Below are positions 45,101-55,348 of a stretch of 64,000 nucleotides of DNA, piece by piece. Positions within the stretch are counted from its first letter, which is position 1, and each line of letters begins with the position of its first letter. The position numbers were made by a program, and so were the translations under genes. A model generated the notes under the pieces. It did no database searches. It saw only the letters and a program-made list of their open reading frames with translations, and was not told the origin of the DNA. Origin of the DNA: Heracleum sosnowskyi (lineage: Eukaryota > Streptophyta > Magnoliopsida > Apiales > Apiaceae). The stretch is from assembly GCA_030848705.1 (NCBI GenBank), contig CM061244.1, positions 52,617,190 to 52,681,189 of the forward strand, read 5' to 3'.

Positions 45101-48100
45101 AACGCAAAAGTTCCAAATGGACATGTAAAGGTAGTCTTCTCCTGATCTTCAGGAGCTATAGCAATCTGATTGTAACCCGAATACCCATCCAGTAAACAAT
45201 AGTACTCATGACCAGCTAGCCTGTCTAGCATCTGATCAATGAATGGCAGAGGGAAATGATCCTTCCTAGTAGCTTTGTTCAATTTTCTATAGTCCATACA
45301 AACTCTCCAACCTGTGACTGTCCGAGTTGGAATGAGCTCATTCTTCTCATTAGCTACCACTGTCATGCCCCCCTTTTTTGGTACACACTGCACCGGGCTC
45401 ACCCAAGAGCTATCCGAGATTGGATAAATGATGCCTGCATCCAGCCACTTCAGAATCTCCTTCTTGACAACCTCTTTCATGATGGGATTCAGCCTCCTCT
45501 GATGTTCCACTGAAGGTTTGCTCCCTTCCTCCATTGGAATTTTGTGCATACAGTAAGAGGGGCTGATGCCCTTGATGTCTGCAATTGTCCACCCTATAGC
45601 TGACTTGAACTCCCTCAAAATCCGCAAGAGTTTTTCTTCCTCGCTACCTGACAGGTTAGATGCAATAATCACAGGTAATGTAGATGCATCACCAAGAAAA
45701 GCATACCTTAAATGGTCCGGCAGTGGCTTAAGTTCAAGTTCAGGAGCTTCCTCAATAGATGGCTTTAGACGAATTTGTGATTTTTGAAGCTCATCTAAGC
45801 CAAGAGATTCCGGTGGAGCATTGAATTTCCTTTGGTAGGGATTAGCATTCAACAATTTAACACACTCTGAAATTTCTTCGTCTTCAGAATCCGAATCCCC
45901 TTGTAAAGTACTTACTAAGGCATCTGCGTTCGACCACTGCTGCCTTTCCTCATGTTGCAATGATTTAACCATGTCAAGTCTGAAACACTCTTCCTCTTCA
46001 GTTGGAAGTTGCATGGCTTTAAACACGTTGAAGGTGACGTTTTGATCATGCACTCTCATAGTCAGCTCCCCTTTCTGAACATCAATCAAGGTTTTGCCAG
46101 TGGCCAAGAATGGCCGTCCCAAGATAATAGGAATGTTCTTGTCTTCCTCGAAATCCAAGATGACAAAGTCAGCGGGAAAAATGAGTTTATCCACTTTGAC
46201 TAAGACATCTTCCACTATGCCACGAGGATATGTAACCGACCTGTCAGCTAGCTGCAAGGAAATACTGGTCGGTTTTGGGTCGGGAAGTCCAAGTGTCAAG
46301 AAGACTGAGAGTGGCATCAGATTAATGCTTGCACCAAGATCACACAAGCATTTGTTGAACGACACATTTCCAATAGTGCAGGGAATAGTGAAGCTTCCTG
46401 GATCCTTAAGCTTTGGAGGTAGTTTTTGTTGCAAGATTGCACTACATTCCTCCGTCAATGCAACCGTCTCAAAATCAGCTAGCCTTAACTTCTTCGAGAG
46501 AATTCCCTTCATAAATTTGGCATAGCTTGGCATTTGTTCCAAAGCCTCAGCAAATGGAATGTTAATATGCAACTTTTTGAATACCTCCAAAAATTTGCCA
46601 AATTTCTGATCCAATTTCTGTTTTTGCATCCTTTGAGGGAACGGTGGAGGCGGATAGACTGGAGGATTAGCCTCTGCAGGAATTGACTGCTTAGCTAGTT
46701 GAGGGATTGGCTGTTTTTCCTTTTCCGCAACTTCCTCTTGCTTTTCCTGTTCTGCATTCTGCTCAACTCCTGCTCCCTCTGTGACCCTTCCTGACCGTAG
46801 GGTAATAGCTTGTACCTGCTCCTTGCCATCCTTCTTTCCTGGATTCGGTTCTGTGTTGCTAGGAAGCACTCCTTGAGGCCTATTGAGTAGGGCACTGGCA
46901 AGCTGTCCCACCTGGTTTTCCAAGTTCTTTTGAGAAACTGTTAAGGTTTTTATCATTAACCTCATCTCCTCCATTTCAGATTTCTCATTGGATGTCTGAC
47001 CAGAATTCCCATAAGATTGTTGAAATCCTGGTGGCTGATATTGCTGCCTCGGAGCATACTGCTGCTGCATTGCTGAAGGGTTGGGTTGTCTACCCCCAAA
47101 CTGCTGATTATTCTGACTGTTCCCCCAGCTAAAGTTAGGATGATTCCTGTTGTTTGGATGATAAGCGTTAGGAATTGGGACTTGTGGCCTTTGAAAGTTG
47201 CTGACGAACTGCGCTGACTCATTAGATATGGCACATTGACGAGTGTCATGCCCCCCTGCACATAGCTCACAGATGCTAGCTACCTGTTGCATCCCAAGAT
47301 TAGCCAAAGAATCCACCTTCATGCTTAGAGCTTCTAACTGAGCCGACAGAGCAGTAGCGGTATCAACTTGAAGAACTCCTGCTACTTTGTTTTGCTGCAA
47401 TCTTTGCGAAGGATTTTGATACTCATTTGCAGCCATCATTTCAATCAGATTATAAGCTTCCTCGTAGCTTTTAGCCCACAATGCTCCGCCAGAAGCAGCA
47501 TCTACCATAGGCCTAGATTGACCTCCCAGTCCATTATAGAAACAGTTTATGACCATCCAATCGGGCATACCGTGATGGGGGCATTTTCTGAGCATCTCCT
47601 TATAACGTTCCCAAGCCTCACACAACGACTCACCCTGTGCCTGAGTAAACTGAGTAATAGCATTCCTAATGGCAGCTGTTTTTGCCATAGGAAAGAATTT
47701 GGAGAGAAATTTTTGCGCAAGCTCTTCCCAAGTAGTGATTGATCCGGCTGGTAGAGAATGTAGCCAGCCTTTAGCTTTGTCCCTCAAAGAAAAGGGAAAG
47801 AGTCTCAGCTTCACAGCATCATCTGAAACACCATTGAATTTGAAGGTGTCACAGATTTCAATAAAATTCCGGATGTGCATATTAGGGTCCTCAGTTGCAC
47901 CACCCCCAAACTGCACTGTATTCTGCACCATCTGGATAGTGCCCGGCTTGATCTCGAATGTATTCGCAGCAATTGCAGGCCTGATGATACTTGACTGAAT
48001 GTCATTTATCCTTGGCTGCGAATAGTCCATGAGTGCTTTAGGCACTTCCTCTTGATTCAGATTAGCATCTCCCATTGTAACAACTGGTCCAACTTCTTCT

Positions 48101-48162
48101 TCTAGTAACTCTATCTCTTTCTTCCTTTCTAGTTCCGCTTTGGTTTGAGATCGTGTTCGCAT
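42124..48162 (-). CDS. ATH1 gag-pol polyprotein with fused C-terminal module (2012 aa)
   Basis: ATG at 48162, single open frame to TAG at 42124. Gag domain roughly residues 60-260 (MHIRNFIEICDTFKFNGVSD). Zinc knuckle C298-C301-H305-C310. Protease around D608, written DLGAS rather than DSGA or DTGA. RT with FMDD (D1056, D1057). RNase H with CDASDFAVGVVL and VYTDHAALRFLL. Integrase with its HHCC region (CHDTIYGGHYGG; CDRC) and a catalytic triad D1483, D1542, E1578, the usual spacing of 35 between the last two. After FKVNGQR at 1753 the frame continues into about 259 residues that include TRYARAWFHFMCARIMPT and AIILWGILNGKYIDLGYL, which I take to be the 'putative plant transposon protein' module. 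No break was found. The enzymes make cDNA and insert it into the genome. Confidence 0.95.
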   Translation of the reverse strand: MRTRSQTKAELERKKEIELLEEEVGPVVTMGDANLNQEEVPKALMDYSQPRINDIQSSIIRPAIAANTFEIKPGTIQMVQNTVQFGGGATEDPNMHIRNFIEICDTFKFNGVSDDAVKLRLFPFSLRDKAKGWLHSLPAGSITTWEELAQKFLSKFFPMAKTAAIRNAITQFTQAQGESLCEAWERYKEMLRKCPHHGMPDWMVINCFYNGLGGQSRPMVDAASGGALWAKSYEEAYNLIEMMAANEYQNPSQRLQQNKVAGVLQVDTATALSAQLEALSMKVDSLANLGMQQVASICELCAGGHDTRQCAISNESAQFVSNFQRPQVPIPNAYHPNNRNHPNFSWGNSQNNQQFGGRQPNPSAMQQQYAPRQQYQPPGFQQSYGNSGQTSNEKSEMEEMRLMIKTLTVSQKNLENQVGQLASALLNRPQGVLPSNTEPNPGKKDGKEQVQAITLRSGRVTEGAGVEQNAEQEKQEEVAEKEKQPIPQLAKQSIPAEANPPVYPPPPFPQRMQKQKLDQKFGKFLEVFKKLHINIPFAEALEQMPSYAKFMKGILSKKLRLADFETVALTEECSAILQQKLPPKLKDPGSFTIPCTIGNVSFNKCLCDLGASINLMPLSVFLTLGLPDPKPTSISLQLADRSVTYPRGIVEDVLVKVDKLIFPADFVILDFEEDKNIPIILGRPFLATGKTLIDVQKGELTMRVHDQNVTFNVFKAMQLPTEEEECFRLDMVKSLQHEERQQWSNADALVSTLQGDSDSEDEEISECVKLLNANPYQRKFNAPPESLGLDELQKSQIRLKPSIEEAPELELKPLPDHLRYAFLGDASTLPVIIASNLSGSEEEKLLRILREFKSAIGWTIADIKGISPSYCMHKIPMEEGSKPSVEHQRRLNPIMKEVVKKEILKWLDAGIIYPISDSSWVSPVQCVPKKGGMTVVANEKNELIPTRTVTGWRVCMDYRKLNKATRKDHFPLPFIDQMLDRLAGHEYYCLLDGYSGYNQIAIAPEDQEKTTFTCPFGTFAFRRVSFGLCGAPATFQRCMMAIFSDMIGINVEVFMDDFSVFGSSYDECLHNLSMVLKRCVETNLVLNWEKCHFMVQEGIILGHKVSRKGLEVDKAKLETIEKLPPPISVKGVRSFLGHAGFYRRFIKDFSKITKPLCSLLEKDTPFKFTDECLQAFEHLKKKLTTTPVITAPNWNEPFEMMCDASDFAVGVVLGQRKINVFHVVYYASKTLNDAQLNYTTTEKELLAVVYGFEKFRSYLLGAKVTVYTDHAALRFLLAKKDAKPRLIRWVLLLQEFELEIKDRKGTENQVADHLSRLEQGEGGRKDETLINEHFPDEQLFQVQGEVPWFADFVNYLVSNIIPAEFSYAQKKKFLHDVKWYRWDEPYLFKQGPDQLLRRCIPYSETEGILRDCHDTIYGGHYGGDKTAARVLQAGFFWPSLFKDAHQFVLRCDRCQRVGNISRRNEMPLNSMLEVEIFDVWGIDFMGPFVSSFNNQYILLAVDYVSKWVEVKALPTNDAKVVLNFLHKQIFTRFGTPRAIISDEGTHFCNRQFTALLAKYRVSHRVATAYHPQTNGQAEVSNREIKRILEKVVNPSRKDWSTKLDEAVWAYRTAYKTPLGMSPFQLVYGKACHLPAELEHKAYWALKKLNLDMTAAGEKRMLQLNELDEFRLQAYENSKLYKEKVKRWHDRKLVPKTFEPGQLVLLFNSRLRLFPGKLKSRWSGPFTVKAVYPHGAVEIFEKSQDQAFKVNGQRDDVDLDAIVAGMCIPGTVWKCKAGTTTKRTFPAAALTRYARAWFHFMCARIMPTSHVTAVTVDRAIILWGILNGKYIDLGYLVYQNIMKFLGGTTTGGIPHAVIVAELCSHVGVRWNNDEFLHRPIGDIDHQAIQRLVEWPGGTPHPRGRGYVVLAEGSGNPSQVERVPRSADRAGPSHTQPSQSSQGNVVFSDAQFRRMMRRYDTTHAMIHRFATDLTQSLDGVYQQQGVQVTWPTFGAHHVYPPPDTPPEEGGDADS

Positions 48163-48291
48163 GCACGTTCAAATACCTAAAAGACGAAGGCCAGGAAGAC
48201 ACAAAATATGTAAGTAACACGTATCAAGTCAGTAATCTATAACGACCACTGCTGACAAGCATATAAATTACAAATAACAAATAACACCGAA

Positions 48292-48310
48292 GTCCCCGGC
48301 AGCGGCGCCA
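48292..48310 (-). other. ATH1 primer-binding site (tRNA-Asp type)
   Basis: TGGCGCCGCTGCCGGGGAC on the minus strand, six bases from the 5' LTR; matches the PBS known for Athila-type elements. Confidence 0.88.
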
Positions 48311-48316
48311 AAAACT

Positions 48317-49876
48317 TGTTGACTCGTAAACACGCAAGTATACGCGATCACAAATAGCAAGTGTTAAGTAAGATTCGTTCCGCAGAGACTAGGTGTAATT
48401 GCCAAATTTAGTACTTATGCAGCAGTGTATGGTTACTTCTTAATGCTTGACCAAGTATCAAATTGAGTTTTGAATTAAACTAATTTAATTAACTAAGCAA
48501 GACTAAATTAACAATAAAGAGTTCTTATATATGAGAAACATGGGATTCCAATTTCATTGAATATTTCACTAAAGGTTGACACATTAAATTGACATAGGTG
48601 ACAAACATGATAATTAATCAGATAACACGACAATAGTACGAGCTACCTTTCAGTACACTCGTATCAAAACACTTAATATCCACAAGAGATAGAAATCAAG
48701 AGGACACCACATCACGTTCAAATCATATATGTCTATACAATCTGGAAACACAATTGGTTTAAGTACAAGTTATCTTTATAACTACATGGGGCAACATGAG
48801 ATGGTTAAAATCACACTACTAATCAAGAATAATCAATTAATTCATGAACCCATGCTACTATGGCATATTCCCAATCCTTGAATCCACTTTCGCAATCATC
48901 AAAGATAAATAAATTAGATGCTAGCTACACATCTATCAATTAAAACAAACCATAATAGATTATCATAATAAGATCACCCAACAATCAATTACGTGTCAAA
49001 CACAATAATTACGTAATCAAATCCATTGGAACCCCATGATAATGATTAGTTCATAATTGAACCTTTCACCATCATGGGTTCTAGAGAAAACATGATTGTA
49101 AAAAGCATATAATTAATTACGAAGAGAGAAATAATTAATAGTAGAAGAGAATGAGATAGAAAATTAATCCCAAAATGTGTAGAGAGAAGTACAAACAAAG
49201 GTATCCTTGCTTGTCACCGCCAAGAACCCTAAAAACATGTATCACCTCATAAAAAAAACTCTTGATAGTTCAATAATATCCCTACTGATAATAGCTTTTG
49301 TTTTTAAGTATAAATTATTACATAATAAAACAATTATTAGCCCATACGAAAATAGGCCCAGCAGTTATTTTGACCCGGACAAAACAAGTCTTCAGAATTA
49401 ATTCTTCGCAAGGCAGGGTCGACAGGAACAAAACCGCGCTCTAGCGCCTTCACAGCGCATGAGCCTCGCGCAGTTGCGCCTCAAGTCTGCGCAGGAGCGC
49501 TAGAAAGCTCCTGGACACTTCCTTCCCGCACAACCCTCGCGCAGTTGCGCCTCTAGCCGCGCAGGAGCGCATGAAACCTCCTGGATTCTCCCCTTGGCCG
49601 CGCAGTAGCGCCTGAACCTATGCGCAGCAGCGCTTCTACCCTCCTGGAAACACCACAAAGCTAAACCACTTGACTTGTTGCCAAGATGACTTGTTTACTT
49701 GCATCGACTTAGGTTAATTTCACACCACCATCACATTGCTTTAGCCCAAAATGCCTTCAACGACACAACCTACACAAATTACATAAAAACACCTTACTTG
49801 GCAACGAAACTCGAGAACTTGCAAACGTTTTCAGTCAAAACAGAAGGTAAAGAGTGGACATGAAATCCACCTATCA
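48317..49876 (-). repeat. ATH1 5' LTR (right copy, 1560 bp)
   Basis: Same ends as the left copy. It carries 70 extra bases at about 49514-49583 within the GCGC minisatellite, flanked by CTCCTGGA on both sides. Otherwise I saw no difference. Confidence 0.95.
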
Positions 49877-49881
49877 TTGAG
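49877..49881. repeat. ATH1 target-site duplication, right copy
   Basis: TTGAG next to the LTR end; matches 39333-39337. Confidence 0.95.
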
Positions 49882-52800
49882 CATCGAAACATGGAATACA
49901 TTGTGAATGTGCTGCATATGGGGTGGTAAAGCCAGTTCATACGCAACTTTCCCTACACGTCTTAGAATTTCAAAAGGGCCGACAAATCTCGGACTAAGCT
50001 TTCCTCTCTTTCCGAATCTAGTCAAACCTTTCCATGGTGACACCTTCAGTAACACGGGTTCACCTACTTCAAAATCTACATTCTTCCTGGCTGGATCTGC
50101 GTACTTCCTTTGTCTATCTTGAGCAGTTGTCAATCTCTTCTGGATGAGTTCCACAGTTTCTTTCGTTTGCTGAATCAATTCTGGTCCAACTATCTTGCGC
50201 TCTCCAACTTCATCCCAACATATTGGCGATCGACATTTTCTTCCATACAAAGCTTCGTAAGGAGGCATTCCGATACTGGCGTGGTAACTGTTGTTGTAAG
50301 AGAACTCTACTAGAGGCAAATGTTCGTCCCAACTACCTTCAAAATCCAGGGCACAGACCCTTAGCATGTCCTCAATTGTTTGAATGGTTCTTTCGCTTTG
50401 ACCGTCGGTCTGTGGATGATAAGCTGTACTCATTTTCAGTTGAGTCCCTAAGCATTCTTGAAATTGTCTCCAAAACCTTGAGTTGAATCGGGGATCTCTG
50501 TCTGATACAATAGACACGGGAACTCCATGGCGTACCACTATCTCTTTCAGGTACAAGTGGACGAGCTTATCCATCGAGAATCTTTCGTTGATCGGAAGGA
50601 AGTGAGCTGATTTCGTCAGTCTATCCACGATAACCCAAATAGCGTCGTGATTTGATTTAGTTCTCGGTAATCCCACAATGAAGTCCATCGCAATGTGTTC
50701 CCACTTCCACTCGGGAATCTCTAGTGGTTGTAGCAATCCGCTCGGTCTCTGATGTTCTGCTTTGACTCTTTGGCAAGTGTAACATTTACTAACCCATTCT
50801 GCAATTTCTCGCTTCATGTCAGGCCACCAAAAGTTTTCCTTTAAGTCATGGTACATCTTAGTACTTCCGGGATGAATTGAATACTTCGAGTTGTGAGCCT
50901 CGTGCAAAATCTCGCTTTTCAGTTCTGTCACATTGGGTATCCAAATTCTTGAAGAAAATCTCAAAATTCCCTTGTCATCTTTTTGCGTGCACAATTCTTC
51001 TCCGGTCAAATCATTGACCTCATGATTCATCACTTCTTCTTGGCATCTTTTAATCTTTTCCAATAGTTCTGGTTGAAATGTCATGGTGTAAAGCATCTCA
51101 CTGGTAGATCCTGGGGCATAAACTTCTATGTTCAACTTCTCAAATTCTTTAGACAACTCCTTGGTCATGGTCAACATGTTCAATCTTTCTTTTCGGCTTA
51201 ATGCATCCGCTACCACATTCGCCTTGCCCGGGTGATAATTGATGGAGCAATCGTAGTTCTTGATTAGTTCTAACCATCTTCTTTGTCTCATGTTCAATTC
51301 CTTTTGGGTGAAGATGTACTTCAGGCTTTTGTGGTCGGTGAAAATCTCACATCTTTCTCCGTAGAGGTAGTGTCTCCAAATCTTTAGCGCAAACACTATA
51401 GCAGCTAGTTCCAAGTCATGTGTGGGATATTTTTGCTCATGGGGTTTCAATTGTCTAGAAGCATACGATATCACCTTGTCACGTTGCATCAATACACATC
51501 CCAATCCTTTATGCGACGCATCGCTGTAAATCACAAAGTTTCCTTGGTCGTCAGGTAATGCTAAAACAGGTGCAGTCACCAATCTTTTCTTTAGTTCTTG
51601 AAAACTCTTTTCACACTTATCACTCCATTCAAACTTCTGATTCTTTCTGGTAAGCTGAGTCAAAGGTGTGGCTATCTTGGAGAAGTCCTTAACAAACCGC
51701 CGATAGTATCCGGCTAATCCCATAAAACTTCTTACTTCGGTCGGGGTTCTTGGTCTTTCCCAATTTACCACTGCTTCTATCTTGGCTGGATCCACTCTTA
51801 CTCCTTCACTACTGACTATGTGCCCGAGAAACTGCACTTCTTTCATCCAAAACTCACACTTAGAGAACTTTGCGTACAGCTTCTCCTTTCTCAAGATATC
51901 CAGAGCTATCCTCAAATGTTCAACATGTTCTACTTCCGTCTTAGAATATATCAGTATGTCATCAATGAATACGATCACGAACTTGTCCAAATATTTCTTG
52001 AAGACTCGGTTCATTAAGTCCATAAAAGCAGCAGGTGCATTAGTTAATCCAAAAGACATCACTAAGAATTCATAGTGTCCATACCTTGTTCTGAAGGCTG
52101 TTTTCGATATGTCCTCGGGTTTGATTTTTAGCTGATGATATCCGGATCTTAAGTCGATCTTGGAAAAATATGATGCTCCTTTTAGTTGGTCAAACAAGTC
52201 ATCTATCCTGGGAAGAGGGTACTTATTCTTGATTGTCAACTTGTTCAATTCTCGATAGTCGATGCATAACCTCATACTTCCATCCTTTTTCTTTACAAAT
52301 AACACGGGTGCGCCCCACGGGGAAACACTTGGCCTTATGATGCCTTTGTCCAAAAGTTCTTGCAGTTGGGTTGCCAATTCCTTCATTTCTATGGATGCCA
52401 TTCTATAAGGAGCTTTCGAAACTGGTTCCGCGCCGGGTACTAATTCGATGGCGAATTCCAATTGCCTGTCAGGGGGTAATCCTGGAAGTTCTTCTGGGAA
52501 TACGTCGGGAAACTCATTGACCACTGGGATCTCTCCCATACCTAGTGTTTCTTTCCTTGTATCTACCACGTGTGCAAGATAGGCTTCACAACCTTGTCGT
52601 AGCAATCTCTTCGTCTGAATGATGGTGAGAAAGGTCTTGGTCTGTTTCCGACCCTTAAATACTACGGTGTCGCCAGTCGGAGTTCGCAGAGTCATTTTCT
52701 TATTCCTACAATCGATTTGTGCTTCATTTTTAGCCAACCAATCCATTCCTAGGATTACATCAAACTCTCCTAACTTGAAAGGTATCAAATCCACAAGAAA

Positions 52801-54222
52801 AAGAGTTCCAGAGATATCTATCTCACAACTGGGGCAAATTTGATCTACGGGTATGCGATCTTGATTAGCTATCACAATATCCAAGGTCTTGTTTAATACT
52901 TGAGTTTCACAATTCAATTTAGCAGCAAATTCCTTAGAAATGAAAGACCTAGTAGCACCAGAGTCAATTAACACGTTGGCACTTATGGTGTTGACGAAAA
53001 GCGTACCTGCAACTACATCTGGGTTCTGAACTGCATCTCTGATATTCAAATTGAAAGTCCTTGCTTGAGCCTGATTAGGCGGAGGAGGCGCTGTTAGCCT
53101 TAACAAATTCCCACTTTGAACTGGAGGCTTACATTCCCTGGCAATGTGTCCGACCTTTCCACACTTGTTACACGTGACGTTTGGTCTCGGGTTGCGGCAT
53201 TCGTTAGCAAAGTGGCCCTTCTGGTTGCATCTATAGCACACCATGCTAGGTTTGTTACAAACTCCGGCGTGCTTCTTCCCACAAGTCTTACATTCCATTA
53301 TTGGAGGTCTTGGTAATCTTGGTTGTTCGGTATTCTGTGGTCGGTTTTGTGGGTGATTCTGTGGGCGATTCCCTGGGTTCAAATTTCCCCCTTCTTGCCT
53401 TCGAAAGGGTGCTCCTTTGTTCTGCTGAGATCCAAACTTTCTGTCCTTGTTTTGGAAACTTCCTTGTCCTTGATCTAACAGACCTGTCTTCCTTTTCTTG
53501 CTTTCTTTTTCCTTCTGGGAGTACTCACTCTCGCTCTCCACAATACTTGCCTTCTGAACCACTCCCGCATATGTGTTCAATTCAAAAACTGCCACTCTAC
53601 TACGGATCCATGGTTTAAGTCCTTGCTGAAATCTCTTGGCTTTCTTTTCCTCAGTATTCACATACTCGGGTACAAATCTTGCTAACTCCGTAAATTTCTT
53701 CTCGTATTCTGCGACGCTCAAGTTTTCTTGCCTAAGTTCGAAAAATTTCAACTCCATCTGATTTTGAATGTATCTTGGAAAGTACTTGTCTAAGAACAGT
53801 TCGGTGAACCTATCCCATGTTATCACAGCAGTTCCTTCTAAAGCGCTAACAGATTCCCACCAATAGGTAGCTTCTCCCTTCAACAAGTAACTAGCGAATA
53901 TCGTCTTCTGGTCAGCTCCAACATTCACTAAGGCAAAAGCTTTTTCTATTTCTTTTAACCAAGTTTTGGCCGCAATTGGGTTAGTGGTACCTTCAAATTC
54001 TGGGGGTTTAACACCTTGGAAAGTTTTGAAGGTTATAGTCTGAGCAGGTGGTGGTTGATTTTGTTGTGGTTGCTGCTGAAACTGTTGTTGAAGTAGTTGT
54101 TGTTGTTGGGTAAGGGCAGCTGTTTGTCGTCGGAGAAGTTCCATCATTTCAGCCATGTTGGGGTTGTCTTGCCCCTCTGGCGGGTTCTGGTTTCTGGTAC
54201 GAGTATTTCTTTTTGGAGGCAT
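49877..54222 (-). CDS. T2 gag-pol polyprotein, main part (interrupted at the C-terminus)
   Basis: ATG at 54222 (MPPKRNTRTRNQNPPEGQ). Gag domain about residues 70-240 (FQGVKPPEFEGTTNPIAAKT). Three zinc knuckles: C311-C314-H318-C322, then 329-342 (CYRCNQKGHFANEC) and 351-364 (CNKCGKVGHIAREC). Protease with DSGA, D420. RT with FIDD (D754, D755) and the upstream LCIDYRELNKLTIKNKYPLP. RNase H with YSDASHKGLGCVLMQR. Integrase with HEAHNSKYSIHPGS, CYTC and the triad D1180, D1241, E1277 (spacing 35 between the last two). It is open throughout. At 49877 it enters the ATH1 LTR and stops about 15 codons later; the chromodomain-like end is at 39104-39337. The interrupted product would lose chromatin targeting. 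Confidence 0.95.
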
Positions 54223-54565
54223 CTTACTGATAAGAGGAAAATAGTTGGTTATACAGTTCTATAATATCGAAATTTGGCAGTATAAAAGCAATATGGTACT
54301 GAAATGTAAACAGCATGTTGATATATAGAGGTATGTACGGGTACGATAAAAAGGAAATCACATAAATAAACCATTGACTGATAAACAGTCACCAACAGTA
54401 CGAATCTGATACAGAGTACGAATAAAAGAGTCAACGATAATAGTACAACCCATAAATAATGTCTAATACGATGGCCATGCCACCCAACAGCTAATCATAA
54501 CATAAAGTAAATAGGTCTGCCACTAAACAACTATGGCAACCTCACAGCAGCATCGGGAACCATCT

Positions 54566-55111
54566 CTAGTCATCAGCGGTCGAGCCCTCTCCTGCCAAAG
54601 TCCTAGCTAACCTAGTCAACAAGAAACGAACCATCCTGATAATCTCATCAAAACCTCTATCTCTGTCGGCACAAGTCTCAAGTCCACGGAGTCCACGGTT
54701 AGTCACATCCACTAATGACTGGAGTCTAACACCTAACCCTGAGGAAGGAGATGGTGCAGGGGCTCCACCAACTAGGGAGTCAACTAAAGTACGGACCTCC
54801 GAATCCCGTCCAAAGAGAGTATCACTCTGACGAGCTAACAACACATAGACGCTATGCGGAACACTAGTGCGGCTAGATGGATGAACAGGAACTCCAGGCA
54901 TAACTGATGGGGACACAACAGGCGGTGATGGTGATCTAGCAACTCGGGGAGGTGGCTGGAACACTAGCTCAGTCTCAGACTCATCAGAGCCATCAAAGGA
55001 TGAATCATCAAATGGATCGGTCTCAGCATCAGAATCAACCTCAAGTGGGGTATCTGGGGATCCTCCTCTCCTACGACGTCTCTCTGAATCCTCTACACCA
55101 GCATCTGGGTA
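54566..55111 (-). CDS. T2 leader ORF ahead of gag (about 180 codons, possible spliced exon)
   Basis: An open minus-strand frame from about 55114 to a TAG at 54566, between the PBS and gag. It reads YPDAGVEDSERRRRRGGSPD, an acidic stretch (DDSSFDGSDESETEL), a Pro-rich patch (PPPRVARSPSPPVVSPSVMP) and a more ordinary C-terminal part (ETCADRDRGFDEIIRMVRFL). There is no in-frame ATG near its start. Instead TTATTATTACAG|TACCC at 55112 looks like a plant 3' splice site. Possible donors (CTACAG|GTTGAA, CTTAG|GTAGAA) lie in the 230 bases before it. The function is unknown. It may be a real leader-encoded product or a chance open frame. Confidence 0.4.
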   Translation of the reverse strand, partial: YPDAGVEDSERRRRRGGSPDTPLEVDSDAETDPFDDSSFDGSDESETELVFQPPPRVARSPSPPVVSPSVMPGVPVHPSSRTSVPHSVYVLLARQSDTLFGRDSEVRTLVDSLVGGAPAPSPSSGLGVRLQSLVDVTNRGLRGLETCADRDRGFDEIIRMVRFLLTRLARTLAGEGSTADD

Positions 55112-55114
55112 CTG

Positions 55115-55348
55115 TAATAATAACGTAACACATACATAATAATAGTTACTACGTTAGTAATAAAATTCTACCTAAGCGATAGCCTATAACTAACCTATTT
55201 TTAAGTGATAAATCCTATCCTTGATAATTTATCTAACTTAGCATGACTTATAGCTAATTCCTATCTTTAGTGATCTATAATTCCTATCCTATGTTCAATT
55301 TTCCTACGTTGTTTCAGTGACTTCAACCTGTAGCTCTGATACCAAACC
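55115..55348 (-). promoter_or_regulatory. T2 untranslated leader with PBS
   Basis: The PBS tggtatcagagc (minus, 55344-55333) lies four bases from the 5' LTR, complementary to initiator Met tRNA. The rest of the leader has repeated TAAAGATAGGAATT-type blocks and possible splice donors. Confidence 0.85.

Larger units (their letters stand above)
39338..49876 (-). mobile_element. ATH1: Athila-like Ty3/gypsy element
   Basis: Complete element inside T2: LTRs 39338-40827 and 48317-49876, TSD TTGAG, PBS of the tRNA-Asp type, PPT and one 2012-codon ORF. The gag start (MRTRSQTKAELERKKEIELL), FMDD reverse transcriptase and PBS agree with Athila. The LTRs look identical in the parts I compared, except for one 70-bp block missing from the left copy. 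It is the youngest insertion of the nest, because it lies in T2. With an intact ORF it may still be active, or could be mobilised. Confidence 0.95.

Noticed and set aside
45256..47742. Several plus-strand open frames of 70-140 codons over ATH1 gag-pol
   Set aside because: They are the opposite strand of a strongly coding frame, and their composition follows from it.
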